Under the pieces are notes generated by a model that was not told the origin of the DNA, did no database searches, and worked only from the letters and a program-made list of their open reading frames with translations. A DNA stretch of 64,000 nucleotides from positions 36,007 through 100,006 of the forward strand of contig CAKOYB010000004.1 in NCBI GenBank assembly GCA_934130435.1, in the 5' to 3' direction. The first letter of the stretch is position 1; each line of letters starts with the position of its first letter. Below are positions 1 through 7,542 of the stretch, piece after piece. The DNA comes from an uncultured Clostridia bacterium (GTDB taxonomy: Bacteria; Bacillota; Clostridia; TANB77; CAG-508). The position numbers and the translations under genes are program-made.

Positions 1-47
1 GCCATTTTTCCTGTACCAATTTGTACAACTTTAATTTTTCTTTCCAT
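1..47 (-). CDS. N-terminus of a Rossmann-fold NAD(P)-dependent dehydrogenase (cut by window edge)
   Basis: Only the first 15 codons and part of the next are inside the window. They read MERKIKVVQIGTGKMA, a beta strand followed by the GxGxM nucleotide-binding turn of a Rossmann fold. This start resembles the dihydrodipicolinate reductase / 2,4-diaminopentanoate dehydrogenase group, but the substrate cannot be decided from so little. A strong AGGAGG ribosome binding site lies about 6 nt upstream of the ATG at 47. Confidence 0.6.
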   Translation of the reverse strand, partial: MERKIKVVQIGTGKM

Positions 48-123
48 CTTTTTACCTCCTTTATTTATTATTTATACTTTTAATAAAATAATTCATTTAT
101 TTATACTTACTATTTTTAATTCT

Positions 124-158
124 AAAAAAGGGCACATTTTTATAACATGCCCCTTTTT
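124..158 (-). terminator. Rho-independent terminator after the small membrane protein gene
   Basis: Inverted repeat AAAAAGGGCA / TGCCCCTTTTT with one bulged base and a run of T on the minus strand. It ends the glmM-small membrane protein transcription unit. Confidence 0.75.
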
Positions 159-159
159 A

Positions 160-495
160 CTAAACTTTTTTCCAAAACCAGTCTAAACTATTATCAATAC
201 TTTTTTTATTGTTTTCTTTTGCTTCGATATCATCAACCCATAGATAAGCAATATATGACACTAATACCATAACTGCATCATAAGCTAAGCTTTTTGTTAA
301 TAATGGTACTCCTCCACCAACTGTGAAAATTTGAATTGCATGAAATAATATTATTGCTAAAAATATAAATAATGAAATAGCTGGAAGTGTACTCTTTTTG
401 AATTCTTTTCCTAATATTATAAATAATACATTAATTAATAAAGCTATTAACATTACCAATGGGTTTGTCATATCAATCGTTGTAATAGTTACCAT
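160..495 (-). CDS. Small three-helix membrane protein, unknown function
   Basis: A 111-aa protein that I do not recognise. Three hydrophobic segments are visible at about residues 11-32, 37-60 and 70-88, followed by a charged C-terminal tail rich in Lys, Asn and Trp. The start is backed by a strong AGGAGG site about 6 nt upstream. It lies 18 nt downstream of glmM on the same strand and is followed by a terminator, so it is probably the last gene of the glmM transcript. Its size and topology resemble small holin-like or unannotated phage-type membrane proteins, but nothing here proves that. Confidence 0.7.
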   Translation of the reverse strand: MVTITTIDMTNPLVMLIALLINVLFIILGKEFKKSTLPAISLFIFLAIILFHAIQIFTVGGGVPLLTKSLAYDAVMVLVSYIAYLWVDDIEAKENNKKSIDNSLDWFWKKV

Positions 496-513
496 TTTTT
501 CCTCCTTTGTTCA

Positions 514-1878
514 TTAAATTAATTTTTTTTCCATTAATTCTGATAGTTCTTTTGCTGCCTTAACCATCTTTTCTTTGTCTCTGCCTTCAATCATTATCCT
601 AACTAATGGTTCCGTACCTGATGTTCTAATTAAAACTCTACCCTCTCCTGCAAACTCGTCTTCAAGTTTTTTTATTGCTGTTTGTATTTCTTCATCTTCG
701 TAATAATCATATTTTCTTTCTTGACTAACTCTTGCATTCACTAATACTTGAGGATATATGTTTATTATATCACACATTTTAGAAAGTGAAACACTTTTTT
801 CTAATAAAATTTTAATTAGCATTAATGATGTTAAGATTCCATCTCCAGTTGGATTATAATCTAATAATATTATATGGCCAGATTGTTCTCCTCCAAGATT
901 ATAATTGTTTTTTAACATTTCTTCTAAAACATATCTATCTCCTACTTTTGTCTGTATAAGTTTTAGATTATTATTTTCTGCATACTTATTTAATCCTAAA
1001 TTGCTCATTACTGTTGCTACTAATGTGTTATCATTCAGACTATTATTTTCTTTTAAGTATTTAGAAATAATTGCTAAAATAATATCTCCATCTATTTCTT
1101 TTCCATTCTCATCTATTGCTAAGCATCTATCTCCGTCTCCATCATATGCTATTCCCATAGACATTTTGTTTTCCACGACGAATTGCTTTAAGCCATCCAA
1201 ATGAGTAGAACCACAATTTTCATTAATATTTATTCCAGTAGGTTGATTATTTATTATTGTATAATTAATTCCTAAATCTTTAAATATCTCCTCTGCAATT
1301 TTGTATGTTGCACCATTTGCTGTATCTATTGCAACTTTGAAATCTCTACTTAATTTTTCTCTTATTTCAGTTGAAAATTTCTCCAAGAACATTTTTTTAT
1401 ATTCATTAATTAGTTCCGTTCTTATTTCTGCTACACCTATTTTTTCATGTTTAGCAGTTAATTCACTTAGTTTTCCAGAATCAATTACTTCTTCTATTTC
1501 TTCTTCAATTTCATCAGGTATCTTCATTCCTTTATTGCTAAAAAATTTTATTCCATTAAACTCAAAAGTATTATGTGATGCAGAAATCACAACACTTGCA
1601 TCTGCATTCATCTCTTTAGTTAAATAAGCTACTGCAGGAGTTGGAATTACTCCAAGTGATATAACATTTGCTCCATAACTTAAAAAACCCGCAGTCATTG
1701 CACTTTCAATTAGTGTTCCTGATATTCTTGTATCTCTACCAATTAGAATTGTTGGCGCGTGATTTGAATGTTTTGCCAGAACATACGCTCCAGCCTTGGC
1801 AACTTTATATACTAACTCTGGTGTTAATTCCGTATTTGCAATTCTTCTTATTCCATCAGTTCCAAAATATCTCTTCAT
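514..1878 (-). CDS. glmM: Phosphoglucosamine mutase GlmM
   Basis: 454 aa, normal length for the family. It interconverts glucosamine-6-phosphate and glucosamine-1-phosphate in the cytoplasm, on the route to UDP-GlcNAc for peptidoglycan. Visible signatures: N-terminal YFGTDGIRR; the active-site serine loop VISASHN with the phosphorylated serine at residue 101; the metal-binding loop DGDGDR near residue 247; the sugar loop GEQSGH; and the C-terminal phosphate-binding loop RTSGTEP. The start codon has AGGAGG close upstream. It lies just downstream of the RNHCP gene and upstream of a small membrane protein, so the three may be cotranscribed. Confidence 0.97.
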   Translation of the reverse strand: MKRYFGTDGIRRIANTELTPELVYKVAKAGAYVLAKHSNHAPTILIGRDTRISGTLIESAMTAGFLSYGANVISLGVIPTPAVAYLTKEMNADASVVISASHNTFEFNGIKFFSNKGMKIPDEIEEEIEEVIDSGKLSELTAKHEKIGVAEIRTELINEYKKMFLEKFSTEIREKLSRDFKVAIDTANGATYKIAEEIFKDLGINYTIINNQPTGININENCGSTHLDGLKQFVVENKMSMGIAYDGDGDRCLAIDENGKEIDGDIILAIISKYLKENNSLNDNTLVATVMSNLGLNKYAENNNLKLIQTKVGDRYVLEEMLKNNYNLGGEQSGHIILLDYNPTGDGILTSLMLIKILLEKSVSLSKMCDIINIYPQVLVNARVSQERKYDYYEDEEIQTAIKKLEDEFAGEGRVLIRTSGTEPLVRIMIEGRDKEKMVKAAKELSELMEKKLI

Positions 1879-1891
1879 ATAACCTCCTAGT

Positions 1892-2206
1892 TTAAAATTG
1901 TTTTGTACTTAATTCAATAATCAAATTTTTGTTATCATCTTCTGCTGATTTATTTCTTCTTATTACTCCACATTTCTTACATTTAAATACTATAACATAT
2001 CCCTTTTTAGGATGAATTTCTAATCCTATTGGTTCAAGTTCTCCTTTACATTCTTCTTTTCTATCTCCTGGATTAATATCAACGTGTTTTGAATGTAAAC
2101 AATATGGGCAATGATTTCTTGACGTATATCCTAACTTTTCTACTTTTCTATTACAATATTCACATATAAATCCATTATCATTCTTTGTAAAAACTTTATT
2201 GTCCAC
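1892..2206 (-). CDS. RNHCP domain zinc-binding protein
   Basis: A 104-aa protein matching the RNHCP family, named after its core motif; here RNHCPYCLHSKHVD is present at about residues 30-43. Other cysteine pairs are CEYC near residue 15 and CKKC near residue 76, so it probably binds one or two zinc ions like a double zinc ribbon. The molecular role of this family is unknown. It sits 13 nt upstream of glmM on the same strand and is divergent from the spore gene sspH. Confidence 0.85.
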   Translation of the reverse strand: MDNKVFTKNDNGFICEYCNRKVEKLGYTSRNHCPYCLHSKHVDINPGDRKEECKGELEPIGLEIHPKKGYVIVFKCKKCGVIRRNKSAEDDNKNLIIELSTKQF

Positions 2207-2357
2207 TTTTATTTCTCCAAGCTTTATTTTTCTTATATTTTATATTTACTTATTCTTTTAGTCAATATATTTGTAATATTTTAATTAGATTTGGATATAC
2301 TTTTATTATATTCAAGTTACATATTTATATTATATTTTTTTAAAATTGGAGGTTTTT

Positions 2358-2543
2358 ATGGATTTAAATAGAATTAATAATATTTTAAATAATAAAGAAA
2401 AATCAGATGTATATTATAATGATAGACCTGTTTGGATACAAGAATTAAATAATGACAAAGCAACAATTGGCTTTGTAGATAATTTTGAAGAAAAAGATGT
2501 TTTTATAAAAGATTTATATGAAAGAAACTTATATAATGAATAA
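2358..2543 (+). CDS. sspH: H-type small acid-soluble spore protein
   Basis: A 61-aa protein matching the SspH family: N-terminal MDLNRINNILNNKEK, then the VYYNDRPVWIQ strand, then a D-N-x-E-E-K-D segment. SspH proteins are minor small acid-soluble proteins packed in the spore core. The ATG at 2358 is chosen because GGAGG lies 6 nt upstream at 2348-2352; a TTG at 2346 falls inside that site and is not a credible start. It is a monocistronic gene between a divergent gene and a terminator. A forespore-specific promoter is expected, but I could not identify one with confidence. Confidence 0.85.
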   Translation: MDLNRINNILNNKEKSDVYYNDRPVWIQELNNDKATIGFVDNFEEKDVFIKDLYERNLYNE

Positions 2544-2569
2544 AACTATTCATTTTTTAAATTCTTATC

Positions 2570-2609
2570 AAAAAAGTAGACTATGTAAAATACAAAGTCT
2601 ACTTTTTTA
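2570..2609. terminator. Bidirectional terminator between sspH and rpmA
   Basis: Stem AAAAAAGTAGACT / AGTCTACTTTTTT with T runs in both directions, placed between the convergent sspH and rpmA genes. Confidence 0.88.
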
Positions 2610-2618
2610 TTTTAATTA

Positions 2619-2879
2619 TTAATCATTTACTGGGTAAACACTAACTTGCTTTTTGTCTTTACCTTTTCTTTCAAATTTTACTTTTCCATCTATTAATGCA
2701 TAAAGTGTATCATCGCTACCTTTTCCTACATTATTACCTGGATGCATTTTTGTTCCTCTTTGTCTCATTAATATATTTCCAGCAAGAACGAACTGTCCAT
2801 CTGCTCTTTTTACACCTAAACGCTTTGACTCACTGTCTCTACCGTTTTTAACACTACCTTGCCCTTTTTTATGTGCCAT
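2619..2879 (-). CDS. rpmA: 50S ribosomal protein L27 (no Prp-cleaved leader)
   Basis: 86 aa. L27 helps position tRNA near the peptidyl transferase centre through its flexible N-terminus. The core NGRDSESKRLGVKRADGQ is intact. The protein starts MAHKKGQGSVKNGRDS, as in Gram-negative L27. Most Firmicutes have an extension ending in LQFFA that is removed by the protease Prp; that extension is absent here. The ATG has a normal ribosome binding site. The gene follows rplU with 45 nt between and no prp-like gene in the gap. Confidence 0.97.
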   Translation of the reverse strand: MAHKKGQGSVKNGRDSESKRLGVKRADGQFVLAGNILMRQRGTKMHPGNNVGKGSDDTLYALIDGKVKFERKGKDKKQVSVYPVND

Positions 2880-2924
2880 TAATAGTCACTCCTTTCGATT
2901 TTAAGTTAATTTATATCTCTTAAA

Positions 2925-3290
2925 TTATTCTTCAACTTTTTCTTTTACATCGCTGTCTGCTTTTTTTGTCTTAGCAGTTGGTAATTTTATGTTTGTTATT
3001 TCTACTTTAGTGTATGGTTGTCTGTGTCCTTGTTTTCTTCTATAATTCTTTTTAGCCTTATATTTGAAAACAATAATTTTCTTTCCCTTACCATGAGAAA
3101 TAACTTTTCCTTCTACTTTAATACCTTTTACATAAGGAGCGCCAACTTCAATTTTTTCTTCATCTGATAATAAAATTACTTTATCAAATGTAACTTTTTT
3201 GCCTTCTTCAGCTTCTAGTTTTTCAAAAAATACTACGTCTCCTTTTGTTACTTTGTATTGCTTTCCACATGCTTCTATTATTGCATACAT
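2925..3290 (-). CDS. rplU: 50S ribosomal protein L21
   Basis: 121 aa, beginning MYAIIEACGKQYKV, the conserved L21 start; the family signature KKNYRRKQGHRQPYTKVEI lies near the C-terminus, followed by a Lys/Glu-rich tail. The ATG at 3290 has GGGAGGTG upstream. The longer reading frame reaching 3413 would translate through the leader and is rejected. The rplU-rpmA unit is driven by a strong sigma-A promoter at 3394-3423, with a leader of about 97 nt. Confidence 0.96.
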   Translation of the reverse strand: MYAIIEACGKQYKVTKGDVVFFEKLEAEEGKKVTFDKVILLSDEEKIEVGAPYVKGIKVEGKVISHGKGKKIIVFKYKAKKNYRRKQGHRQPYTKVEITNIKLPTAKTKKADSDVKEKVEE

Positions 3291-3393
3291 TCGAAAGCAC
3301 CTCCCTTTTCTTGTATACTCGCTAACCTTAAACTTTAGGTATCTAAACTTAATTAGACTTTTAAAACCTTGAATTATGCGGTTACAGTTAGTA

Positions 3394-3423
3394 ATTATAA
3401 CATATCTTATCATTATTTGTCAA
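3394..3423 (-). promoter_or_regulatory. Sigma-A promoter of rplU-rpmA
   Basis: On the minus strand TTGACA (3418-3423), an 18-nt spacer, then TATAAT (3394-3399): perfect consensus boxes. The -35 box overlaps the end of spoIIID. The roughly 97-nt leader downstream is where Firmicutes carry an L21 autoregulatory RNA, but I could not match that structure by eye. Confidence 0.85.
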
Positions 3424-3697
3424 CTATTTTTTTATGTTCTAATTCATGCTCTTTTTCATACTTTAACTTTGTTGCTAAACCTCCTCTTATATGTCTTTCT
3501 GCTTTATTTTCATCTAATATTATTCTTACATCATGTGCTAATGATGGATTTATCTTAAGTAATCTTTCGCTTACATCTTTGTGTACCGTGCTTTTACTTA
3601 TTCCATATTTTTTAGCAGCACCTCTTACTGTATCTTTTGAATCTATTATATAATGTGCAAGTTCTATTGCACGTTCTTCTATTGAAACTTTGGTCAT
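3413..3697 (-). CDS. spoIIID: Sporulation transcriptional regulator SpoIIID
   Basis: 94 aa. SpoIIID is a DNA-binding regulator of mother-cell gene expression that modifies sigma-E and sigma-K output. The helix-turn-helix region TVRGAAKKYGISKSTVHKDV (about residues 23-42) is diagnostic, as are the following ERLLKINP and RHIRGGLATKLKY segments. A GGAGG site precedes the ATG. The gene has its own short upstream region containing a dyad (3711-3744) and a possible sigma-E promoter. Confidence 0.96.
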   Translation of the reverse strand: MTKVSIEERAIELAHYIIDSKDTVRGAAKKYGISKSTVHKDVSERLLKINPSLAHDVRIILDENKAERHIRGGLATKLKYEKEHELEHKKIVDK

Positions 3698-3710
3698 AAA
3701 GCAAAACCTC

Positions 3711-3744
3711 CATATGAATACATTTGTTTAATTGTATTCGTATG
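3711..3744 (-). promoter_or_regulatory. Dyad and possible sigma-E promoter upstream of spoIIID
   Basis: Arms CATATGAATACA (3711-3722) and TGTATTCGTATG (3733-3744) form a 12-bp inverted repeat with one G-T mismatch. Overlapping it on the minus strand, AATACAAT (3731-3738) matches 7 of 8 bases of the sigma-E -10 box CATACAAT. A TCATAATT lies about 13 nt further upstream. Family knowledge: spoIIID is sigma-E controlled in Bacillus. The assignment here is inference. Confidence 0.35.
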
Positions 3745-3773
3745 AAAGTTTAATTATGAATTTTATTTTATTA

Positions 3774-4979
3774 CTATTTCATTGTGCCAAAATTTTCCGT
3801 CCCCTTTGGCATCTTTACTTCAAATATAGTGTATCCGTTTTCATAGTTTACTTTTACTTGTCCATTATTTTTTTGAATAATACTTTTTAGTATTGCTAGA
3901 CCAAGTCCATATCTTTTTTCATTTCTGTTTCTTGCTTTGTCAATCCTATAAAATCTTTCAAAGATTTTTTCTCTTTCATTTTTAGGAATAGGTTCTCCTT
4001 GATTTTTTACCTTTAGTACCATGTTATTTTTTTCATTATATAACTCAACAACTACATTGTTATCTGATTTTGTATGTTTTATTGCATTGTCAATTAATAT
4101 AGAACCAATATGTTCTATATCATCTTCATTTCCATTTATATAAACATTTTCTTCTATTTTACTGTTTAGCTTTACTTTTCTTTCATATGCAACACTCTCA
4201 AACATTGCAACAACTATGTTTATTTTTTCAGATGCATTTATTTTTTTATTTTCTATCTTATTACTTGTATATTCTGTTTTTGTTAATAAAAGTAAATCAT
4301 TTATAAGTTTATTCATACATTCAATTTCCTTTTGAATATATCCTAACCATTTGTTACTTCCTATTTCATTTTCCAAGACATCCGAATTTGCCTCAATTAC
4401 AGCAAGTGGTGTTTTTAATTCATGTGATGCATCTGAAATAAACTGCTTTTGTTTTTCAATTGTATTTTCTACTGGAGTAACAATAATTTCAGTTATCTTT
4501 TTTGAAACTATATATATTACAAATACTGACATTCCAAATATTATAGCAGCAGTAATATACATTTTTTTTATCGAATTTACAATATCTTGGCTCTCTAGCA
4601 GAGTAATTGCAACCATGTTTCCTCTTTCAAGCTTTATTTTATTATATACATATTTTCCTACAATTCCATTTTTATTTTTTTGTTTTCTTATTTTGTTAAT
4701 AGTTTTTTCAATTTCTCTGTCTGAATTATACAAATCTTTTGATTCATCAACTATGTAATAATATATTCCATCTACTTGAATGTTCTTATTTATATTTTGA
4801 CTATCTATTTGTTCTCCATTTCTAAAACCATGATTTACTGTCATATTCATTAGGTTTGTAGCAACATTTAACGTGCTTTTATGATTTAGAGTTATTATTA
4901 ATACAATTATTCCAAAAACTATTATTATTAATGGAAGTGAAATTATTAAGAAAATTTTTGTTTTAAGCTTTTTAATCAT
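3774..4979 (-). CDS. Membrane sensor histidine kinase (OmpR-partner type)
   Basis: 401 aa. A membrane segment lies at residues 9-31, an extracytoplasmic sensor region of about 110 residues follows, and a second membrane segment lies at 141-159. The HisKA dimerisation domain has the phospho-accepting H186 in ISDASHELKTPL. The HATPase domain shows the N box LIDNAIKHT and the G box YGLGLAI. No HAMP domain is obvious. The coding region overlaps the response regulator gene by 8 nt, so the two are translationally coupled. The signal sensed is not deducible. Confidence 0.93.
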   Translation of the reverse strand: MIKKLKTKIFLIISLPLIIIVFGIIVLIITLNHKSTLNVATNLMNMTVNHGFRNGEQIDSQNINKNIQVDGIYYYIVDESKDLYNSDREIEKTINKIRKQKNKNGIVGKYVYNKIKLERGNMVAITLLESQDIVNSIKKMYITAAIIFGMSVFVIYIVSKKITEIIVTPVENTIEKQKQFISDASHELKTPLAVIEANSDVLENEIGSNKWLGYIQKEIECMNKLINDLLLLTKTEYTSNKIENKKINASEKINIVVAMFESVAYERKVKLNSKIEENVYINGNEDDIEHIGSILIDNAIKHTKSDNNVVVELYNEKNNMVLKVKNQGEPIPKNEREKIFERFYRIDKARNRNEKRYGLGLAILKSIIQKNNGQVKVNYENGYTIFEVKMPKGTENFGTMK

Positions 4980-5652
4980 TAGCTTCCTCCATTTTATATC
5001 CTAAGCCCCTAATTGTCCTTATGCCTACTTTTGATTTTATTAGTTTTATTTTTTTCCTTAGAAAAGAAATATAAACTTCAACATTGTTATATTCTGCCTC
5101 ACTGTCAAATCCCCAAACCTTGTTTGCAATAGTTTCTTTATTAACTATTTGTTTTTTATTAAGTAATAAAATTTCTAATAGTTCGAGCTCTTTTCCAGTA
5201 ATAAAAATACTTTTATCATTACATTTAAGTTCTCCTGTTGATGTAACTAGTTTTAAATCACCAAATTCTAAATAATTTGTATTTTCTATATTTACATTTC
5301 TTCTTAATATCGCCTTTACTCTTGCCATTAGTTCCTTCATGTGAAATGGTTTTGTAACATAATCATCTGCTCCAATTTCTAGCCCATTTATTTTATCATA
5401 TACTTCTGACTTTGCTGTTAATATTATTACTGGAGTATTTATTTTTTCATTTCTTATATTTTTTAATATATCAAAACCTGCTTTTCTTGGAAGCATTAAG
5501 TCCAACAAGATTAAATCGTATATATCACTAAGAGCTTCATTTTCTCCTTCTTCCCCGTCTGTAGCTATATAAGATGAAAAACCTTCTCTTTTTAATGTCT
5601 CACTAATAGCATCTGCTAGACTATATTCGTCTTCAATTATTAAAATTTTCAT
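4972..5652 (-). CDS. OmpR/PhoB-family response regulator
   Basis: 226 aa. The receiver domain (about 1-118) has acidic residues EDE at 7-9, phospho-acceptor D51 in LLDLMLP, and K101 in VTKPF. A C-terminal winged-helix DNA-binding domain follows (about 126-222) with the GYKME end typical of the family. It is the first gene of a two-gene unit with the kinase at 3774-4979. Target genes are unknown; the neighbours are spoIIID downstream and an acyl-CoA synthetase upstream. Confidence 0.94.
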   Translation of the reverse strand: MKILIIEDEYSLADAISETLKREGFSSYIATDGEEGENEALSDIYDLILLDLMLPRKAGFDILKNIRNEKINTPVIILTAKSEVYDKINGLEIGADDYVTKPFHMKELMARVKAILRRNVNIENTNYLEFGDLKLVTSTGELKCNDKSIFITGKELELLEILLLNKKQIVNKETIANKVWGFDSEAEYNNVEVYISFLRKKIKLIKSKVGIRTIRGLGYKMEEAND

Positions 5653-5714
5653 ATTTTTCCTCCATATTATAATTATACAAAGTAAATATTGAATGAAAAT
5701 TGAATTTTATATTT

Positions 5715-5741
5715 TTTTAGACGGATATTAATCCGTCTAAA
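5715..5741 (-). terminator. Inverted repeat, probable terminator after the acyl-CoA synthetase gene
   Basis: Arms TTTAGACGGAT / ATCCGTCTAAA form an 11-bp stem a few bases after the stop codon at 5747. The minus-strand tail is A-rich rather than T-rich, so terminator activity is likely but not classic. Confidence 0.5.
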
Positions 5742-5746
5742 TATTC

Positions 5747-7468
5747 TTATTCTTTTATTTTCTTTAACTCTTCATATCTTTTAACCTTTTGAGTAGTAGT
5801 TTTTGCTAATTCTTCTGTTGTTATAGATATGCTTTTAATATGTTTAAATGTAGGAAGGTTTTTGTTTATATCTTTAATATCTTCCCATATTTTGTTTTTA
5901 TATTCTTCCTTAGTTAATTTTCCAAACTGTTCTTCTATTAGGCTTTCATCATAAACAATTTTTGCACATAGCATTGTATCTTGAGCATCCTTTTCTCTTT
6001 GATATACTAGTGACTCTTTAACATATACTAATTTATTTATTAAAAATTCTATCTCTTGTGGATACACATTTTTTCCATTTCTTAAAACTATAATATCCTT
6101 CTTTCTTCCAGTAACAAAAATAAATCCGTCTTCATCTATGTATCCAAAGTCTCCAGTTCTAAGCCATCCATCTTGTAGTGTTTCTTTAGTTTGTTCTTCA
6201 TCATCACAATACCCAAGCATAATATTTGGACCTCTGGCTAATATTTCTCCAACTCCATCTGCATCTGGATTATCAATTTTTACTTGTACATTATCAAGTG
6301 GATATCCAACAGATCCTGGCTTTGTTTGATTTTTTCCTTCTCCTTCTGCAGCAATAACTGGAGATGATTCCGTAAGTCCATACCCTTGAACTAGTTTTAT
6401 TCCAAAAGATGTAAGTCCTATTATTGTATCTTTATCCATTGAAGCTGCTCCATAAAGTACTACTCTTAATTTTCCTCCAAATGCTGCTAGTACTTGTTTA
6501 AATATTTTCTTTCTAGCATCAATTTTAAATTTTAGCAAAGTGTTTGAAATATTCATTGCCTTTTTTATTGTTTCTTCCTTGCCGTTATCTTTAATAGTTT
6601 TTAGTATTTTTTTATACATTGTTTCCATAACAAGTGGAACAGCAACAAATATAGTAACTCCATATTCTTTTAAATTTTTTTGAATATGTTTAAGTCCATC
6701 ACAAAAAGCAATTGTAGCCCCTGAATAAAATCCATATAGTATTGTAATACTGCTTTCAAATGTATGATGTATTGGTAAAAATGATAGTAATGTATCTGTT
6801 GGTAAGATTTTAAAGTGCGAAGCATATGCACAGAAATTGCTACAAATGTTATGTTGTGAAAGCATTACTGCTTTTGGATTGTTAGTAGTACCAGATGTAA
6901 ATAATAGTATTGATGCTTCATTATTGTTTAATACAATTTCGCTGTATTTTTTATCTCCACTTTCTAATAATTCTTTTCCATCATTAACTAATTTATTAAT
7001 ATTAAAAATATCTTCTTCTTTAGTATCTTGCATACATATAAATGTATTTAAGTTTGTATTGTTTTTTATTTTCTTAATCGTTTCACAATATTTAGAATCA
7101 AATATTGCTACCTCTGCTTTGCTTCTTTTAATTAGAGTTTCAATTTCATTTTCTGGTAATGATTTATCTAATGGTACAATTACCATATCTCCACAAGTAA
7201 CAGCTAAATAACTTATACACCATTCATAAGAATTGTTTCCTATTAAAATTACTCTTTTTCCTTTTAATCCCATGTTAAGTAGTTTTGTGCTTAGTGCTTT
7301 TATATCATTACAAGTTTGTTCATATGTTTTTTCTATATATTCTGGTTCTTTTGCTGATGGATCTTTTTTATACTTATAAGCTACATTTTTTGGATATCTT
7401 TTTAGTACATACTCAAGTAATTCTCTAAAATCATCTAAAATATCTTTTTCATATACCCTATTTTTCAT
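5747..7468 (-). CDS. AMP-dependent fatty acyl-CoA synthetase/ligase
   Basis: 573 aa, an ANL-superfamily enzyme that activates a carboxylic acid to acyl-AMP and then to an acyl thioester. The P-loop LFTSGTTNNPKAVML is near residue 190. The later motifs YGLTESSP, GWLRTGDFGYIDEDG and GRKKDIIVLRNGKNVYP are all present. The overall layout is closest to long-chain fatty-acyl-CoA synthetases (FadD/FAA1 type). No membrane segment is evident. It stands alone on the minus strand between the two-component system and pheT. The exact chain length of the substrate cannot be read from the sequence. Confidence 0.9.
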   Translation of the reverse strand: MKNRVYEKDILDDFRELLEYVLKRYPKNVAYKYKKDPSAKEPEYIEKTYEQTCNDIKALSTKLLNMGLKGKRVILIGNNSYEWCISYLAVTCGDMVIVPLDKSLPENEIETLIKRSKAEVAIFDSKYCETIKKIKNNTNLNTFICMQDTKEEDIFNINKLVNDGKELLESGDKKYSEIVLNNNEASILLFTSGTTNNPKAVMLSQHNICSNFCAYASHFKILPTDTLLSFLPIHHTFESSITILYGFYSGATIAFCDGLKHIQKNLKEYGVTIFVAVPLVMETMYKKILKTIKDNGKEETIKKAMNISNTLLKFKIDARKKIFKQVLAAFGGKLRVVLYGAASMDKDTIIGLTSFGIKLVQGYGLTESSPVIAAEGEGKNQTKPGSVGYPLDNVQVKIDNPDADGVGEILARGPNIMLGYCDDEEQTKETLQDGWLRTGDFGYIDEDGFIFVTGRKKDIIVLRNGKNVYPQEIEFLINKLVYVKESLVYQREKDAQDTMLCAKIVYDESLIEEQFGKLTKEEYKNKIWEDIKDINKNLPTFKHIKSISITTEELAKTTTQKVKRYEELKKIKE

Positions 7469-7542
7469 CTTTTCCTCACTTTCACTCTTATATATTAGAT
7501 TTACTTATATCACTTTATTATAAAAAAATCAATATTAGTTTT

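Noticed and set aside
3291..3413. N-terminal extension of L21
   Set aside because: The extra 41 codons cover the promoter's -10 region and the leader; the conserved protein starts at 3290 after GGGAGGTG.
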